Assembly (NCBI RefSeq): GCF_007954585.1
Contig: NZ_CP042382.1
Location: 2,046,001-2,110,000 of the forward strand
Direction of reading: 5' to 3'
From: Pistricoccus aurantiacus
GTDB lineage: Bacteria; Pseudomonadota; Gammaproteobacteria; Pseudomonadales; Halomonadaceae
Length of the DNA: 64,000 nt
The notes beneath the pieces are model-generated. The model saw only the letters and a list, made by a program, of their open reading frames with translations. It had not been told where the DNA came from and searched no databases. The number at the start of each line of letters is the position of its first letter. The first letter of the stretch is position 1. The position numbers and the translations under genes are program-made. Below are positions 8,423 through 17,820 of the stretch, piece after piece.

Positions 8423-9334
8423 ATGCGAGAAAAAAACCTGACACGGCTGCTCTGGCCGTTATTGGCGCTGACGCTGCCACTTGTGCTGAGCGGCTGCGAG
8501 TCCGCGCTGATGGATCCCAAGGGTCAGATTGGCCTCGAGCAGCGCACCTTGATACTGACTGCCTTCGGTTTGATGTTGATCGTGGTCATCCCGGTCATCG
8601 TCATGACGTTTCTTTTTGCCTTTCGCTATCGATTCGGCAAGCAGGCGCGTTACGAACCCGATTGGGCGCATTCCAACGTGATCGAGACGGTAGTGTGGTT
8701 CATTCCCCTGGTGATCATCGCCTTTCTGGGCTGGATCACCTGGCAGACCTCTCATAGCCTCGATCCTCACAAGCCGCTGGAGAGCGACGTCAAGCCGCTG
8801 GAGATACAGGCGGTATCCCTGGACTGGAAGTGGCTGTTCATCTATCCGCAGCAGGGTATCGCTACCGTCAACGAAGTGGCGTTTCCCGCGAATGTGCCGG
8901 TGCATTTTCGGGTCAGTTCCGGGTCGGTGATGAACTCGTTTTTCATTCCGCGCCTTGGCAGCCAGATCTACGCCATGGCGGGCATGGATAACGACGTTCA
9001 CCTGATCGCCGACGAAGAAGGGGTCTATCCCGGGCGCTCCACCAACTACAGCGGTGCGGGCTTCGCGGGAATGACCTTCAAGGCGCATGCTGTTTCGCAA
9101 GATGGCTTCGATGCCTGGGTCGACAAAGTGCACGATTCGTCGGACACCCTGATCTATCCCAGCGAATACGAAACCCTGGCGAGACCCACTCGCAACAACC
9201 CCATCGAGTATTACTCCGAAGTGACACCGGAGCTATACGAAAAAATCGTCCGTAGCTTTCACACCGGAAACGATGGCGAAAAACATGGCGCCGGCCATGA
9301 GAATGGGTCCATGAGCGCGGAGGCAGCGGAGTAA
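8423..9334 (+). CDS. cyoA: Cytochrome bo3 ubiquinol oxidase subunit II
   Basis: This 303-residue subunit of the terminal bo3-type quinol oxidase is lipid-anchored: the signal peptide ends in the lipobox LVLSGC. Two membrane helices follow, then a periplasmic cupredoxin domain with the CyoA stretch [21 protein letters not shown]. The CuA ligands of cytochrome c oxidases are absent, as expected for a quinol oxidase. The start is ATG-Arg-Glu-Lys; a TTG five codons upstream is also possible. It is the first gene of cyoABCDE, five bases ahead of cyoB. Similarity to E. coli CyoA is strong over the whole length. Confidence 0.97.
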   Translation: MREKNLTRLLWPLLALTLPLVLSGCESALMDPKGQIGLEQRTLILTAFGLMLIVVIPVIVMTFLFAFRYRFGKQARYEPDWAHSNVIETVVWFIPLVIIAFLGWITWQTSHSLDPHKPLESDVKPLEIQAVSLDWKWLFIYPQQGIATVNEVAFPANVPVHFRVSSGSVMNSFFIPRLGSQIYAMAGMDNDVHLIADEEGVYPGRSTNYSGAGFAGMTFKAHAVSQDGFDAWVDKVHDSSDTLIYPSEYETLARPTRNNPIEYYSEVTPELYEKIVRSFHTGNDGEKHGAGHENGSMSAEAAE

Positions 9335-9339
9335 TCATC

Positions 9340-11370
9340 ATGTTCGGAAAACTTACCCTAGAGTCGATTCCCTATCACGAGCCGATCGTCATGGGCACCG
9401 TCGCGGTCGTCGCGATCCTTGGCGCGCTCCTGTTGGGCGCCATCACCTATTACCGGAAATGGCAGTATCTGTGGTCGGAGTGGATCACCTCCGTCGATCA
9501 CAAGAAGCTCGGCATCATGTACTTCCTGGTCGCCTTGGTCATGCTGATTCGCGGCTTTTCCGATGCGATCATGATGCGTTCCCAGCAGGCCCTCGCCGCC
9601 GGCGGCGCCGAAGGCTTCCTGCCCCCGGGGCACTACGATCAGATCTTCACCGCTCACGGCGTGATCATGATCTTCTTCGTCGCCATGCCCATGGTCATCG
9701 GTCTGATGAACCTGGTGGTGCCGCTGCAGATCGGCGCCCGGGACGTGGCTTTCCCGTTTCTCAACAACCTGAGCTTCTGGCTGTTCGCCGCCGGGGTGGT
9801 ATTGGTCAACATCTCGCTGTTCGTCGGCGAGTTCGCCAAGACCGGCTGGCTGGCCTACGCGCCGCTTTCGGAGCTGCAGTACAGTCCGGATGTCGGGGTG
9901 GATTACTGGATATGGGCGTTGCAGATATCGGGGATAGGCACGACGCTGACCGGCATCAACTTCTTCGTCACCATCCTGAAGATGCGCACCAAGGGCATGA
10001 CGATGTTCCGCATGCCGATCTTCACCTGGACGTCCCTGTGCGCCAACGTGCTGATCATCGCATCCTTCCCGATCCTGACCGCGACCATCGCCATGCTGAC
10101 CCTGGATCGCTACCTGGGCATGCACTTCTTCACCAATGATTTTGGCGGCAACATGATGATGTACGTCAATCTCATCTGGGCCTGGGGCCATCCGGAGGTG
10201 TATATCCTGATCCTGCCGGCCTTCGGGGTATTCTCGGAAGTCACCGCCACCTTCGCCCGCAAGCGGCTGTTCGGCTACGCCACCATGGTCTGGGCGACGG
10301 TTGCCATCACAGTGCTGTCCTTCATGGTCTGGCTGCACCACTTCTTCACCATGGGGGCCGGGGCCAACGTCAATGCGGCCTTTGGTATCGCCACGATGAT
10401 CATCGCGATACCCACCGGGGTGAAGATCTTCAACTGGCTGTTCACCATGTTCCGTGGGCGTCTGCAGTTCACTTCGCCGATCCTCTGGACCCTGGGCTTC
10501 ATCGTCACCTTTACCCTGGGCGGCATGACCGGGGTGATGCTGGCGGTGCCCGGCGCCAATTTCGTGCTGCACAACAGCCTGTTCGTCATCGCGCACTTCC
10601 ATAACGTGATCATCGGCGGCGTGGTGTTCGGCATGCTGGCGGGTCTGACCTACTGGTTCCCCAAGGCCTTCGGTTTCACCCTGAGCGAGAAATGGGGCAA
10701 GCGTTCCTTCTGGTGCTGGATCATCGGCTTCTACACTGCCTTCATGCCGCTTTACGTGCTGAGCTTCTTCGGCGCGGTACGCCGCATGCAGTCCTACGAC
10801 AATCCGGAATGGCAGCCGCTGATGATCATCGCCTGGGTCGGCGCCTGCATCATCCTGCTGGGTATCCTGTGCACCATCATCCAGGTCTACGTCAGCGTTC
10901 GCGATCGCAAGCAGCGCGCCGATCTGGGCGGCGACCCCTGGGATGCGCGCACCCTGGAATGGTCCACGTCCTCACCGGCACCGTTCTATAACTTCGCCCA
11001 TCTGCCGGTGGTGGATTCCATCGACATGTTCTGGGAGAACAAGCAGCGCCATGGGGCCAAGGCGCTATTGAGCGAGCCGCCCTATGAGGATATCCACATG
11101 CCCAGAAATACCGTGGCGGGTCCGGTCATGGGGGTGCTCAGCATCGCCTTCGGTTTCGCCATGGTCTGGCATATCTGGTGGCTGGCCGGCGCGAGTGCCA
11201 TCGGCATTTTCGTGGCCTTCCTGCTGCGTGTCTTCAACGATGACGTCGACTATTACGTACCCGCGGCGGAAGTCGAGCGTATCGAGCGTGAGCATCGACA
11301 GCGCTGGGTCCCGCAAGAGCTGAAAGACGAGGACGCCATCGATCCCGACTGGCAGGGAGCGCATACCTGA
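9340..11370 (+). CDS. cyoB: Cytochrome bo3 ubiquinol oxidase subunit I
   Basis: The catalytic subunit (676 residues, about 15 membrane helices) holds low-spin haem b, high-spin haem o and CuB. It reduces oxygen to water while pumping protons across the inner membrane. The haem and CuB histidines are all readable: TAHG (helix II), WGHPEVY with the cross-linked Tyr, LHHFF, and AHFHN near the C-terminal third. The N-terminal [12 protein letters not shown] and the R-rich quinol-site region fit CyoB. The gene follows cyoA after a short gap with GGAG before the start and is followed by cyoC after one base. Confidence 0.98.
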   Translation: MFGKLTLESIPYHEPIVMGTVAVVAILGALLLGAITYYRKWQYLWSEWITSVDHKKLGIMYFLVALVMLIRGFSDAIMMRSQQALAAGGAEGFLPPGHYDQIFTAHGVIMIFFVAMPMVIGLMNLVVPLQIGARDVAFPFLNNLSFWLFAAGVVLVNISLFVGEFAKTGWLAYAPLSELQYSPDVGVDYWIWALQISGIGTTLTGINFFVTILKMRTKGMTMFRMPIFTWTSLCANVLIIASFPILTATIAMLTLDRYLGMHFFTNDFGGNMMMYVNLIWAWGHPEVYILILPAFGVFSEVTATFARKRLFGYATMVWATVAITVLSFMVWLHHFFTMGAGANVNAAFGIATMIIAIPTGVKIFNWLFTMFRGRLQFTSPILWTLGFIVTFTLGGMTGVMLAVPGANFVLHNSLFVIAHFHNVIIGGVVFGMLAGLTYWFPKAFGFTLSEKWGKRSFWCWIIGFYTAFMPLYVLSFFGAVRRMQSYDNPEWQPLMIIAWVGACIILLGILCTIIQVYVSVRDRKQRADLGGDPWDARTLEWSTSSPAPFYNFAHLPVVDSIDMFWENKQRHGAKALLSEPPYEDIHMPRNTVAGPVMGVLSIAFGFAMVWHIWWLAGASAIGIFVAFLLRVFNDDVDYYVPAAEVERIEREHRQRWVPQELKDEDAIDPDWQGAHT

Positions 11371-11371
11371 T

Positions 11372-11995
11372 ATGACGACACAAACGATGAGTACTGCAAG
11401 CAAACACGACGCTCAGACCGTCGAGCACGAGCATCACGATGCCGGCGGCACCAAGGTCTTCGGCTTCTGGGTCTATCTGATGAGCGATCTGGTGATCTTC
11501 GGATCGCTGTTCGCCACCTATGCCGTGCTCGTGGGGGGCACGGCCGGGGGCCCCACCGGAAAGGACATCTTCGAACTGCCCTTCGTGCTGGTGGAGACCT
11601 TCCTGCTGCTGTTCTCGAGCTTTACCTACGGTCTCGCGGTATTGGCGATGAACGTCGACAAGCGGGACCAGGTACGAATCTGGCTGGGCATTACCTTCCT
11701 GCTGGGGGCGGGTTTCGTGGGCATGGAGATCTACGAATTCCAGCATTTGATTCATGAAGGGTTCGGTCCGGATCGCAGCGCCTTCCTGACCGCGTTCTTC
11801 ACCTTGGTGGGCACCCACGGTCTGCACGTGACCTTCGGTCTGATCTGGATTCTGGTGATGCTGGTCCAGGTGTCCACCAAGGGCCTGAACGACATGACGC
11901 GGCCGCGCATCATGTGTCTGAGCTTGTTCTGGCACTTTCTGGATATCGTCTGGATCTGCGTCTTCTCCTTCGTCTACCTGATGGGAGTGCTGTGA
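11372..11995 (+). CDS. cyoC: Cytochrome bo3 ubiquinol oxidase subunit III
   Basis: The 207-residue protein has a histidine-rich cytosolic N-terminus and five membrane helices, as in CyoC. Recognisable stretches are [33 protein letters not shown] and [14 protein letters not shown]. It stabilises subunit I and supports sustained proton pumping. The ATG follows the cyoB stop after one base, implying translational coupling. A second in-frame ATG five codons later is a possible alternative start. Confidence 0.96.
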   Translation: MTTQTMSTASKHDAQTVEHEHHDAGGTKVFGFWVYLMSDLVIFGSLFATYAVLVGGTAGGPTGKDIFELPFVLVETFLLLFSSFTYGLAVLAMNVDKRDQVRIWLGITFLLGAGFVGMEIYEFQHLIHEGFGPDRSAFLTAFFTLVGTHGLHVTFGLIWILVMLVQVSTKGLNDMTRPRIMCLSLFWHFLDIVWICVFSFVYLMGVL

Positions 11996-11996
11996 T

Positions 11997-12329
11997 ATGA
12001 GCGACTCACATACGGCGCCGGGCGGCGCGAGCCACGGCAGCGTCAAGTCCTATGTAGTGGGCCTGGTTCTGTCCATCCTGCTGACGGTGATTGCTTTCGC
12101 CGCGGTGATGAGCGGAGCGTTCAGCACCGCCGTCACGGTAGCCATTATCGTGATCATGGCGGTGGCGCAGATTCTCGTGCAGCTGATCCTGTTCATGCAC
12201 ATGAACACCAAATCCGACGAGGGCTGGAATGTCATGTCCTTCGTCTTCACGATACTGATACTGGCCCTGGTCGTGGGAGGTTCGCTGTGGATCATGCATC
12301 ATCTGCATCTGAACATGATGATCGGCTAA
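11997..12329 (+). CDS. cyoD: Cytochrome bo3 ubiquinol oxidase subunit IV
   Basis: This small membrane protein (110 residues, three helices) matches CyoD, the subunit that helps assemble CuB in subunit I. Typical features are the [17 protein letters not shown] first helix and the QLILFMHMN loop. Its ATG lies one base after the cyoC stop, and its TAA overlaps the cyoE ATG as TAATG, continuing the coupled operon. Confidence 0.95.
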   Translation: MSDSHTAPGGASHGSVKSYVVGLVLSILLTVIAFAAVMSGAFSTAVTVAIIVIMAVAQILVQLILFMHMNTKSDEGWNVMSFVFTILILALVVGGSLWIMHHLHLNMMIG

Positions 12330-13228
12330 TGACGCGGCACGGCAGACTCAAGGATCTTCTCACCCTGACCAAACCGGGAATCATCGGCGGCAACGTGATC
12401 TCCTTGATGGGTGGCTTCTTTCTGGCTGCCCGAGGCGAGGTCGATCCCTGGCTGTTCTGTCTTACTCTGATCGGTCTGGCGCTGGTCATCGCCTCGGGGT
12501 GCGCCTTCAACAACGTCATCGATCGGGATATCGACGCGCTGATGTGGCGCACCCGCAATCGCCCGCTGGTGCAGGGTCGGATCACGCCTGTCAAGACGCT
12601 CTGGTTTGCGATGCTGCTGGGCGTCGCGGGCTTCACCACGCTGGCGCTGGGTACCAATCTCCTGACGGTGGGGCTGGCGGCCTTCGGTTTCGTGATCTAT
12701 GTGGGCGTCTATAGCCTGTACATGAAGCGCCATTCCGAATACGGCACCCTGGTGGGCAGCCTGTCCGGGGCGGTGCCGCCGGTGGTGGGCTACTGTGCGG
12801 TGACCGGACAATTCGATACCGGCGCCCTGACCCTGCTGGTCATCTTCTGCCTGTGGCAGATGCCGCATTCCTACGCCATTGCCATCTTTCGCCTCAAGGA
12901 TTACCGGGCCGCCTCGATTCCGGTGCTGCCGGTGGTGCGCGGCATCGAGACCGCCAAGCATTACATTCTCGGCTACATCCTGGCCTTCGTCGTCGCGACT
13001 CTGACCCTCAGCCTGGCGGGCTACGCCGGTACCGGATACTTCATCGTCGCCCTGGCCATGGGAGTCTACTGGTTGTATCTGGGACTCGAAGGCTATCGTG
13101 CCCGCGACGACGAGAAATGGGCCAGGCAGGTGTTCGGCTTCTCGATCCTGACCATCACCGCCTTGAGCCTGATGATGTCGCTGGATGCCAGTCTGGCTCA
13201 GGCGCCCGCTCTCTGGACCTCGCTGTAA
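12329..13228 (+). CDS. cyoE: Protohaem IX farnesyltransferase (haem O synthase)
   Basis: The 299-residue UbiA-family membrane prenyltransferase converts protohaem IX to haem O, the high-spin haem of the neighbouring oxidase. About nine helices are visible. The Asp-rich motif is [18 protein letters not shown] at about residue 65, followed by [13 protein letters not shown]. The second motif is [18 protein letters not shown]. The chosen ATG overlaps the cyoD stop (TAATG). An upstream in-frame ATG inside cyoD would add 14 polar residues and is less likely. It closes the cyoABCDE unit. Confidence 0.96.
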   Translation: MTRHGRLKDLLTLTKPGIIGGNVISLMGGFFLAARGEVDPWLFCLTLIGLALVIASGCAFNNVIDRDIDALMWRTRNRPLVQGRITPVKTLWFAMLLGVAGFTTLALGTNLLTVGLAAFGFVIYVGVYSLYMKRHSEYGTLVGSLSGAVPPVVGYCAVTGQFDTGALTLLVIFCLWQMPHSYAIAIFRLKDYRAASIPVLPVVRGIETAKHYILGYILAFVVATLTLSLAGYAGTGYFIVALAMGVYWLYLGLEGYRARDDEKWARQVFGFSILTITALSLMMSLDASLAQAPALWTSL

Positions 13229-13266
13229 CGCTGTTTCCAACAATATAAATGGCAAGGAAATCCCTG

Positions 13267-13872
13267 ATGAAAATAGAAATGCTTCCGCACGTCTGGGGGC
13301 TGCTCGCTCATCCAAAGCGCGAATGGAAACAGATTCGCGAGGAGCGCGAGACCCTGACTCGTCTCTATGCCCGTCATGTCCTGGCGCTGGCGGCGATTCC
13401 GGTCATCTGTTCGTATATCGGCACCACTCAGGTGGGTTGGAGCCTGGGCGGCGATCACGCCATCCTCCTGGGTTATAAAGACGCCCTCTATGCGGGCATC
13501 GTCTTCTATCTGGTAATTCTGGCGGCGGTCTTTGCGGTGGGCAGCGTGCTGTATAAGGCGGCGCAGCGCTATGCCGACCGACCTAGCCTGCGCCGATGCG
13601 TGGTGTTCGCCGGCTATATCGCCACGCCGATGTTCCTCAGCGGCATCGTCGCGGTGTACCCGTTGATCTGGCTGTGTCTGCTGGTAGGCACCATCGGGCT
13701 TTGCTACACCGCCTACCTGCTGTATCTGGGTATTCCGGCGTTTCTTGGCATCAGCCGTGAAGAAGGCTTCGTGGTATCGAGCACGACTCTGGCGGTCGGC
13801 GTGCTGATACTCGAAGCGCTGCTTGGCGCGACGGTGCTGCTCTGGGGCTATGGAGAGAAATGGTTTACCTGA
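13267..13872 (+). CDS. Yip1-family inner-membrane protein
   Basis: The 201-residue protein has a short cytosolic N-terminus (VWGLLAHPKREWKQIREERE) and about five membrane helices, the pattern of Yip1/DUF1282 bacterial membrane proteins. Function of the family in bacteria is not known. The start is the ATG seven bases after AAGGAA; an in-frame ATG six codons upstream lacks such a signal. It lies 38 bases after cyoE and before a strong terminator, so it may be the last gene of the cyo transcript. Confidence 0.8.
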   Translation: MKIEMLPHVWGLLAHPKREWKQIREERETLTRLYARHVLALAAIPVICSYIGTTQVGWSLGGDHAILLGYKDALYAGIVFYLVILAAVFAVGSVLYKAAQRYADRPSLRRCVVFAGYIATPMFLSGIVAVYPLIWLCLLVGTIGLCYTAYLLYLGIPAFLGISREEGFVVSSTTLAVGVLILEALLGATVLLWGYGEKWFT

Positions 13873-13902
13873 AAGCCCGACGCTGACCACAGACCATGAT
13901 TC

Positions 13903-13940
13903 GACGCCCGCTTTATAAAAGCGGGCGTCTTAGTTTATTC
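13903..13940 (+). terminator. Rho-independent terminator after cyo/Yip1 unit
   Basis: A perfect 12-bp stem, GACGCCCGCTTT / AAAGCGGGCGTC, with a 3-base loop is followed by the T-rich TTAGTTTATTC. It lies 31 bases after the Yip1-like stop codon. Confidence 0.88.
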
Positions 13941-13978
13941 AAACAAATTCCTGGCAGAGTATGACGTGAACGAACTGG

Positions 13979-13997
13979 ATCAACGTTAAACGTTGAT
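13979..13997. promoter_or_regulatory. Operator-like 19-bp palindrome before RES remnant
   Basis: ATCAACGTT-A-AACGTTGAT is a perfect inverted repeat with 9-bp arms, just upstream of the broken RES gene. Xre-type antitoxins of RES systems autoregulate through such sites, so this may be a leftover operator. No antitoxin gene remains beside it. Confidence 0.5.
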
Positions 13998-14012
13998 TGA
14001 CTCAAGAGTCCA

Positions 14013-14516
14013 ATGCTTGAACATGCTCATTCAGTTGCTCCATTCCTTTTGCATGACACCGTGAACAGCTCGGCTCTCGTCATGTGCGCGTTAAACGGGC
14101 GCACTGCCAGCAACGCTCGACTTGGGCGTTTCGGCAATTTGCCTCACACTTCGGCTGTGTACCTTGCCGACTGTCCGGCCACCGCGCTTTTGGAGGTGCT
14201 TGTACACTTCGAGCTGAGCATGGATGAATTACCGTAAGCGTTAACGCTTCTGCGCGTCGAGCTGCCCAAAGACGTCAATGTGCGAGATGTGCGCGCTGAT
14301 CTGCCGGCAGGCTGGAATGACAATCTTGCGATCACCCGGCGCATCGGGGATGCCTGGCTTAAGGAGGCTGAAACCTTGCTGCTGCAGGTGCCTACCGTGA
14401 TCGTTCCCTATAACTGTAATTACATTTTTAATCCTTTGCATTCTGATGCAGCTCGAGTGGAATTGACCCACTTCAAGTTTCCTGTCGATCCCCGCCTGTT
14501 CCAGTTCGATTGTTGA
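14013..14516 (+). pseudogene. Broken RES-domain toxin gene
   Basis: Two ORFs in the same frame, separated by one TAA at 14235-14237, together read as a RES-domain protein. RES toxins degrade NAD+ in Xre/RES toxin-antitoxin systems. Before the stop: AVYLADCPATALLEVLVHFELSMDELP. After it: TLLRVELPKDVNV, LPAGWNDNLAITRRIGDAWL, VPTVIVPYNCNYIFNPLHSDA and the terminal DPRLFQF. The conserved N-terminal arginine/GGRWN region is degraded to LGRFGNLP. The stop lies within a 14-bp palindrome. I infer a decayed toxin that lost its antitoxin, with function gone unless read through. Confidence 0.82.
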
Positions 14517-14605
14517 GATGCTGTTGCTGAACTGATTGGAGGCAAAAGCATCTAGGAGATGGGCGTTCTGTTTCAACGATCGGTAATTCTAAGGAAGCGA
14601 ATACC

Positions 14606-15175
14606 ATGCGTTCAGCAATAGCATTGATAATCGGCGTATGGATGATGGGGTGGTTGAGCACCGCTCAGGCGGATGCCACCGCTTGGGATATCGTTCAGGA
14701 CGAGAGCCGGCTGGGTTTTGTCGCCACGCAGGATGGTGATGAATTCGAGGGGGAGTTTGCCGAGTTCGAGACAGAGATACGCTTCTCGAAGGCGGCTCTC
14801 GAGGAGAGTCGTTTCGATGTCACCATCGATGTGACGAGCATCGATGCGGGAAATTCACAGCGCAACGACGCGCTCCCGGACGAGGAATGGTTCTTCTTCG
14901 AGCGTTTTCCCCAGGCGTCCTATGTGACATCGGCGATCCGTGAGGGTGACGAGGCGCCCTTCGAGGCGTTGGGCACCCTGACCCTGCGGGGAATCGAACG
15001 CGAGGTGGTATTGCCCTTCGAGTGGCGGACGGACGGCGATCGCGCCAGCATGCAGGGCCGCACGACCTTGAACCGTACCGACTTCGGTATCGGCCAGGGC
15101 GAATGGGCGGAGGACGATACCGTCGCCTATCCGGTGGAGGTGGTGGTCGATCTCACCCTCGAGCGAAGCGACTGA
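14606..15175 (+). CDS. YceI-family periplasmic lipocalin-like protein
   Basis: The 189-residue secreted protein has a signal peptide ending at STAQA and a YceI beta-barrel. That fold binds polyisoprenoid or other amphiphilic molecules in the periplasm. Typical strands are TAWDIVQDESRLGFVATQDG, AEFETEIRF, SIDAGNSQRNDALPDEEWFF and GTLTLRGIEREV. AAGGA lies about ten bases before the ATG. A second, divergent YceI protein is encoded about 2 kb to the right on the other strand. Ligand unknown. Confidence 0.9.
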   Translation: MRSAIALIIGVWMMGWLSTAQADATAWDIVQDESRLGFVATQDGDEFEGEFAEFETEIRFSKAALEESRFDVTIDVTSIDAGNSQRNDALPDEEWFFFERFPQASYVTSAIREGDEAPFEALGTLTLRGIEREVVLPFEWRTDGDRASMQGRTTLNRTDFGIGQGEWAEDDTVAYPVEVVVDLTLERSD

Positions 15176-15212
15176 TTTGATAAAAAACGCCACGGCCCGG
15201 AGGCGTGGCGTT
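15175..15212 (-). terminator. Terminator of class-V aminotransferase gene
   Basis: Stem AACGCCACG / CGTGGCGTT with a 9-base loop. On the minus strand it is followed by TTTTTTATC, a good U-tract, so it terminates the leftward aminotransferase gene. It may also slow rightward transcription from the YceI gene. Confidence 0.8.
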
Positions 15213-15247
15213 GACTGAAGGCCTGTTCATATAGGCTGAAACCAAGG

Positions 15248-16372
15248 TTAGCCTTGGATTTTTTCCAACGCCTTGCGCAGATTCTCCACGCTGCGCTGAG
15301 TGTTGTTCAGCTTGTCCAGGCCGAACAGGCCGATGCGGAAGGTCTGGAAATCGTCGCCTTCGTCGCACATCAGCGGCACGCCGGCGGCGATCTGCACGCC
15401 CTGGGCGGCGAACTTGGCGGGAAGACCGGAATCCTGGGTATAGCTGACCACCACGCCCGGCGCCTGATAGCCTTTGGCGGCGACGCTCGGATAGCCGTGC
15501 TCCACCAGCAGGGCGCGTACCGCGTCGCCAAGCTCCTGCTGTTCGCTTCGCACTTTGCCGAAGCCGTATTCCCGGGTCTCGCGCATCACGTCGCGCAGCT
15601 GGAGAATGCCGTCCGTGGGCAGGGTGGCGTGATAGGCATGGCCGCCGTTCTCGTAGGCCGCCATGATATCCCGCCACTTGCGCAGATCCGCGGCGAAGCT
15701 GGTGCTGGTGGTTTCCTTGAGCCGAGCTTCCGCCTGCTCGGATAGCATCACCATGGCGCAGCCCGGGGAGCTGGTCCAGCCTTTCTGGGGGGCGCTGATC
15801 AGCACATCCACGCCGGTTTCCCGCATGTCGACCCAAATATCTCCCGAGGCGATGCAGTCCAGCACAAAGAGTCCGCCGGCCTCGTGTACCGCCTCCGCCA
15901 CCTGCTTGAGGTAGTCGTTTGGCAAGATCATGCCGGAGGAGGTTTCCACGTGGGGCGCGAACACCAGGGCGGGCTTTTCTTCCTCGATGGTGGCGACTAC
16001 CTGCTCGATGGGAGCCGGTTCGAAGGGATCCTGAGCGCCATCGCCCTGGCGCTGGGCCTTCAACACGTAGGAAGTGGCGGGGATGTCGCCCATATCGAAG
16101 ATCTGCGTCCAGCGGTAGCTGAACCAGCCGTTGCGCAGCACCATAACCTGTTGGCCGGTGGCGAACTGACGCGCCACCGCTTCCATGCCGAAGGTGCCGC
16201 TACCCGGCATCAGGACGGCGCTATGAGCGTTGTAGACTTCCTTGAGCATGTCGAGCACGTCGTTGACGACGTTCTGAAATTTCTTCGACATGTGGTTCAG
16301 CGAGCGGTCGGTATACACCACCGAATATTCGAGCAGTCCATTTGGATCGACATCGGGTAACAGGCCTGCCAT
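15248..16372 (-). CDS. Class-V PLP aminotransferase (alanine-glyoxylate / serine-pyruvate type)
   Basis: The 374-residue protein is a fold-type I PLP enzyme of the SPT/AGT group, which transfers amino groups between alanine or serine and glyoxylate or pyruvate. The PLP lysine is in SAPQKGWTSSPG, preceded by the Asp-containing LFVLDCIASGD strand. PGSGTFGMEAV is the phosphate-binding region. The start is ATG-Ala-Gly-Leu, with GGAGAGAA directly before it; the longer frame would need a TTG. It forms a single-gene unit with its own terminator. Substrates are inferred from the family only. Confidence 0.88.
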   Translation of the reverse strand: MAGLLPDVDPNGLLEYSVVYTDRSLNHMSKKFQNVVNDVLDMLKEVYNAHSAVLMPGSGTFGMEAVARQFATGQQVMVLRNGWFSYRWTQIFDMGDIPATSYVLKAQRQGDGAQDPFEPAPIEQVVATIEEEKPALVFAPHVETSSGMILPNDYLKQVAEAVHEAGGLFVLDCIASGDIWVDMRETGVDVLISAPQKGWTSSPGCAMVMLSEQAEARLKETTSTSFAADLRKWRDIMAAYENGGHAYHATLPTDGILQLRDVMRETREYGFGKVRSEQQELGDAVRALLVEHGYPSVAAKGYQAPGVVVSYTQDSGLPAKFAAQGVQIAAGVPLMCDEGDDFQTFRIGLFGLDKLNNTQRSVENLRKALEKIQG

Positions 16373-16478
16373 TTCTCTCTCCAAGATTTAACGATGGTGA
16401 AACCAATAGGATAAGGATTTCCGGCGCTGATAGCCAACCGCAAGACTGCGCTTTTCGCCGCTTGTCTGACCGCTCGGT

Positions 16479-17150
16479 TCAACTGGCTTTGTCCAGACCC
16501 ATCTGCCAGAAATCGATCTCCAGGCGAGTAGCATCGCGAAAAATGGTGGCGAGCTCATCGAAGCGTTCGTCGGTTACCGTGGCGAGCCGGGCATTCAGCC
16601 AGTCGACTTCCGCGCGCATGGCGGCCTGAAAGTCGTCGCTTTCGTACATGGCGATCCAGGCATCAAAAGGATTTCCCGCACCGCGCCGGGTGTCGTTTTG
16701 CTCATTGAGCCAGTTGGCGATTTCGCCGTAGCCCACCAGGCAGGGAGCGAGGGCCACGTGCATGTCGAGCAGGTCGCCCCGATTGCCGGTATCCAGCACA
16801 TAGCGGGTGTAGGCAAGGGTCGCCTTGGCTTCCGGCAGCCGGGCCAGGTCGTCCTCGGAGATGCCCCATTCCCGACAGTAGTCCACGTGCAGGCCGAGTT
16901 CCACGTCGACGATGGTCTTCAAGCCCTCGAAGCCGTGGCGCAGCTCCGTCATGTTGCGGCTCTTGTAGACCGCCAGGGCGTAGGCCCGGGCGAAGTGGAT
17001 CAGGAACAGGTAGTCCTGCTGCAGATAATGGCGAAAGGCGTCTCCGGGCAGGATGCCGGCGCCGAGCTGGCGAACGAAATCGTGCTGGATGTAGGCGCGC
17101 CAGTCGTCGCGGCAGGCGATTTTCAAGTCGTCGAAATTGTAATTCTTCAT
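16479..17150 (-). CDS. tenA: TenA/PqqC-family protein (thiaminase II-like)
   Basis: This all-helical 223-residue protein matches TenA. That enzyme hydrolyses 4-amino-5-aminomethyl-2-methylpyrimidine, or thiamine, to salvage HMP. Supporting motifs are the HYLQQDYLFLIHFARAYALA helix, an Asp/Tyr/Glu-rich core, the Cys in APCLVGYGEIA and the terminal EIDFWQMG glutamate. GAAGGAAAAGA precedes the ATG. No thiamine gene or TPP riboswitch was seen nearby. An alternative is a TenA-like oxidase or PqqC relative, but the Cys and Glu favour TenA. Confidence 0.85.
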   Translation of the reverse strand: MKNYNFDDLKIACRDDWRAYIQHDFVRQLGAGILPGDAFRHYLQQDYLFLIHFARAYALAVYKSRNMTELRHGFEGLKTIVDVELGLHVDYCREWGISEDDLARLPEAKATLAYTRYVLDTGNRGDLLDMHVALAPCLVGYGEIANWLNEQNDTRRGAGNPFDAWIAMYESDDFQAAMRAEVDWLNARLATVTDERFDELATIFRDATRLEIDFWQMGLDKAS

Positions 17151-17190
17151 TCTTTTCCTTCGAAAAAGTAGAGGGTTCCTGGGTGTTCAA

Positions 17191-17820
17191 TTATTGCCGG
17201 ATGGCTTCAAATTCCAGACGCACCGCCACCTCGTCACCCACCAGGCCGTTGTCCACGGCGTAATCCATGCCCCAGCGGGAGCGTTCGATCACCGTGGTGG
17301 CGGAAATGCCCAGCGTGTATTCCTTGTGGCCGAAGGGGTAGCGCGCCGCCTTGTTGAGGGTCACATCCAGAGTGATCGGATGCGTCTCGCCAAGCAAGGT
17401 GAGATCGCCTTCGAGAGTGCCGGTGGTGGGAGAGTCCGTGGTCAGCTCCCGGGCAACGAACACGATTGTCGAGGCATCGTCGACGTCGAGAAAATCCTTG
17501 TCGCGCACATGCTCGTCGCGTTCTTCATGACCGGTAAAGACGCTGTCCGCGGCGATCTCCACTCGGCCTTCATGAAGCGTCTGGGTAGCTTCATCGTAGA
17601 CGAACTCCCCGCTGCCTTCGATAAATAGCCCGATGACATCCGCGTAGCCTACATGAGAGACCGAGAAACCGATGGAGAAATGCTCCGGATCGATCTCATA
17701 GGTACGCTTTTCCGCCCAAGCCGATGGCGCGGCTCCCAGAGCGATCAATAGCGTCAGCATCATGGCTCGATGAAAGGGAGGAGCAAGCGGAGTGACGGCT
17801 GGAAAACTGATGAACGACAT
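17191..17820 (-). CDS. YceI-family periplasmic protein (second copy)
   Basis: The 209-residue protein carries an N-terminal export signal ending APSAWA and a full YceI barrel: YEIDPEHFSIGFSVSHVGYADVIG, HVRDKDFLDVDDASTIVF and WGMDYAVDNGLVGDEVAVRLEFEA. Such proteins bind isoprenoid-like ligands in the periplasm. GGAG lies nine bases before the ATG. Its first 125 bases overlap, in another frame, the 3' end of the upstream CDP-alcohol phosphatidyltransferase ORF, so the two are probably co-transcribed. It differs clearly from the other YceI copy in the window. Confidence 0.9.
   Translation of the reverse strand: MSFISFPAVTPLAPPFHRAMMLTLLIALGAAPSAWAEKRTYEIDPEHFSIGFSVSHVGYADVIGLFIEGSGEFVYDEATQTLHEGRVEIAADSVFTGHEERDEHVRDKDFLDVDDASTIVFVARELTTDSPTTGTLEGDLTLLGETHPITLDVTLNKAARYPFGHKEYTLGISATTVIERSRWGMDYAVDNGLVGDEVAVRLEFEAIRQ

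Noticed and set aside
9358-10602. Long minus-strand frame opposite cyoB
   Set aside because: Shadow of the conserved CyoB frame; composition is His/Asp/Gly-rich and family-free.
17151-17190. TPP riboswitch upstream of the tenA-like gene
   Set aside because: The gap is about 40 bases with no CUGAGA-type conserved motif.
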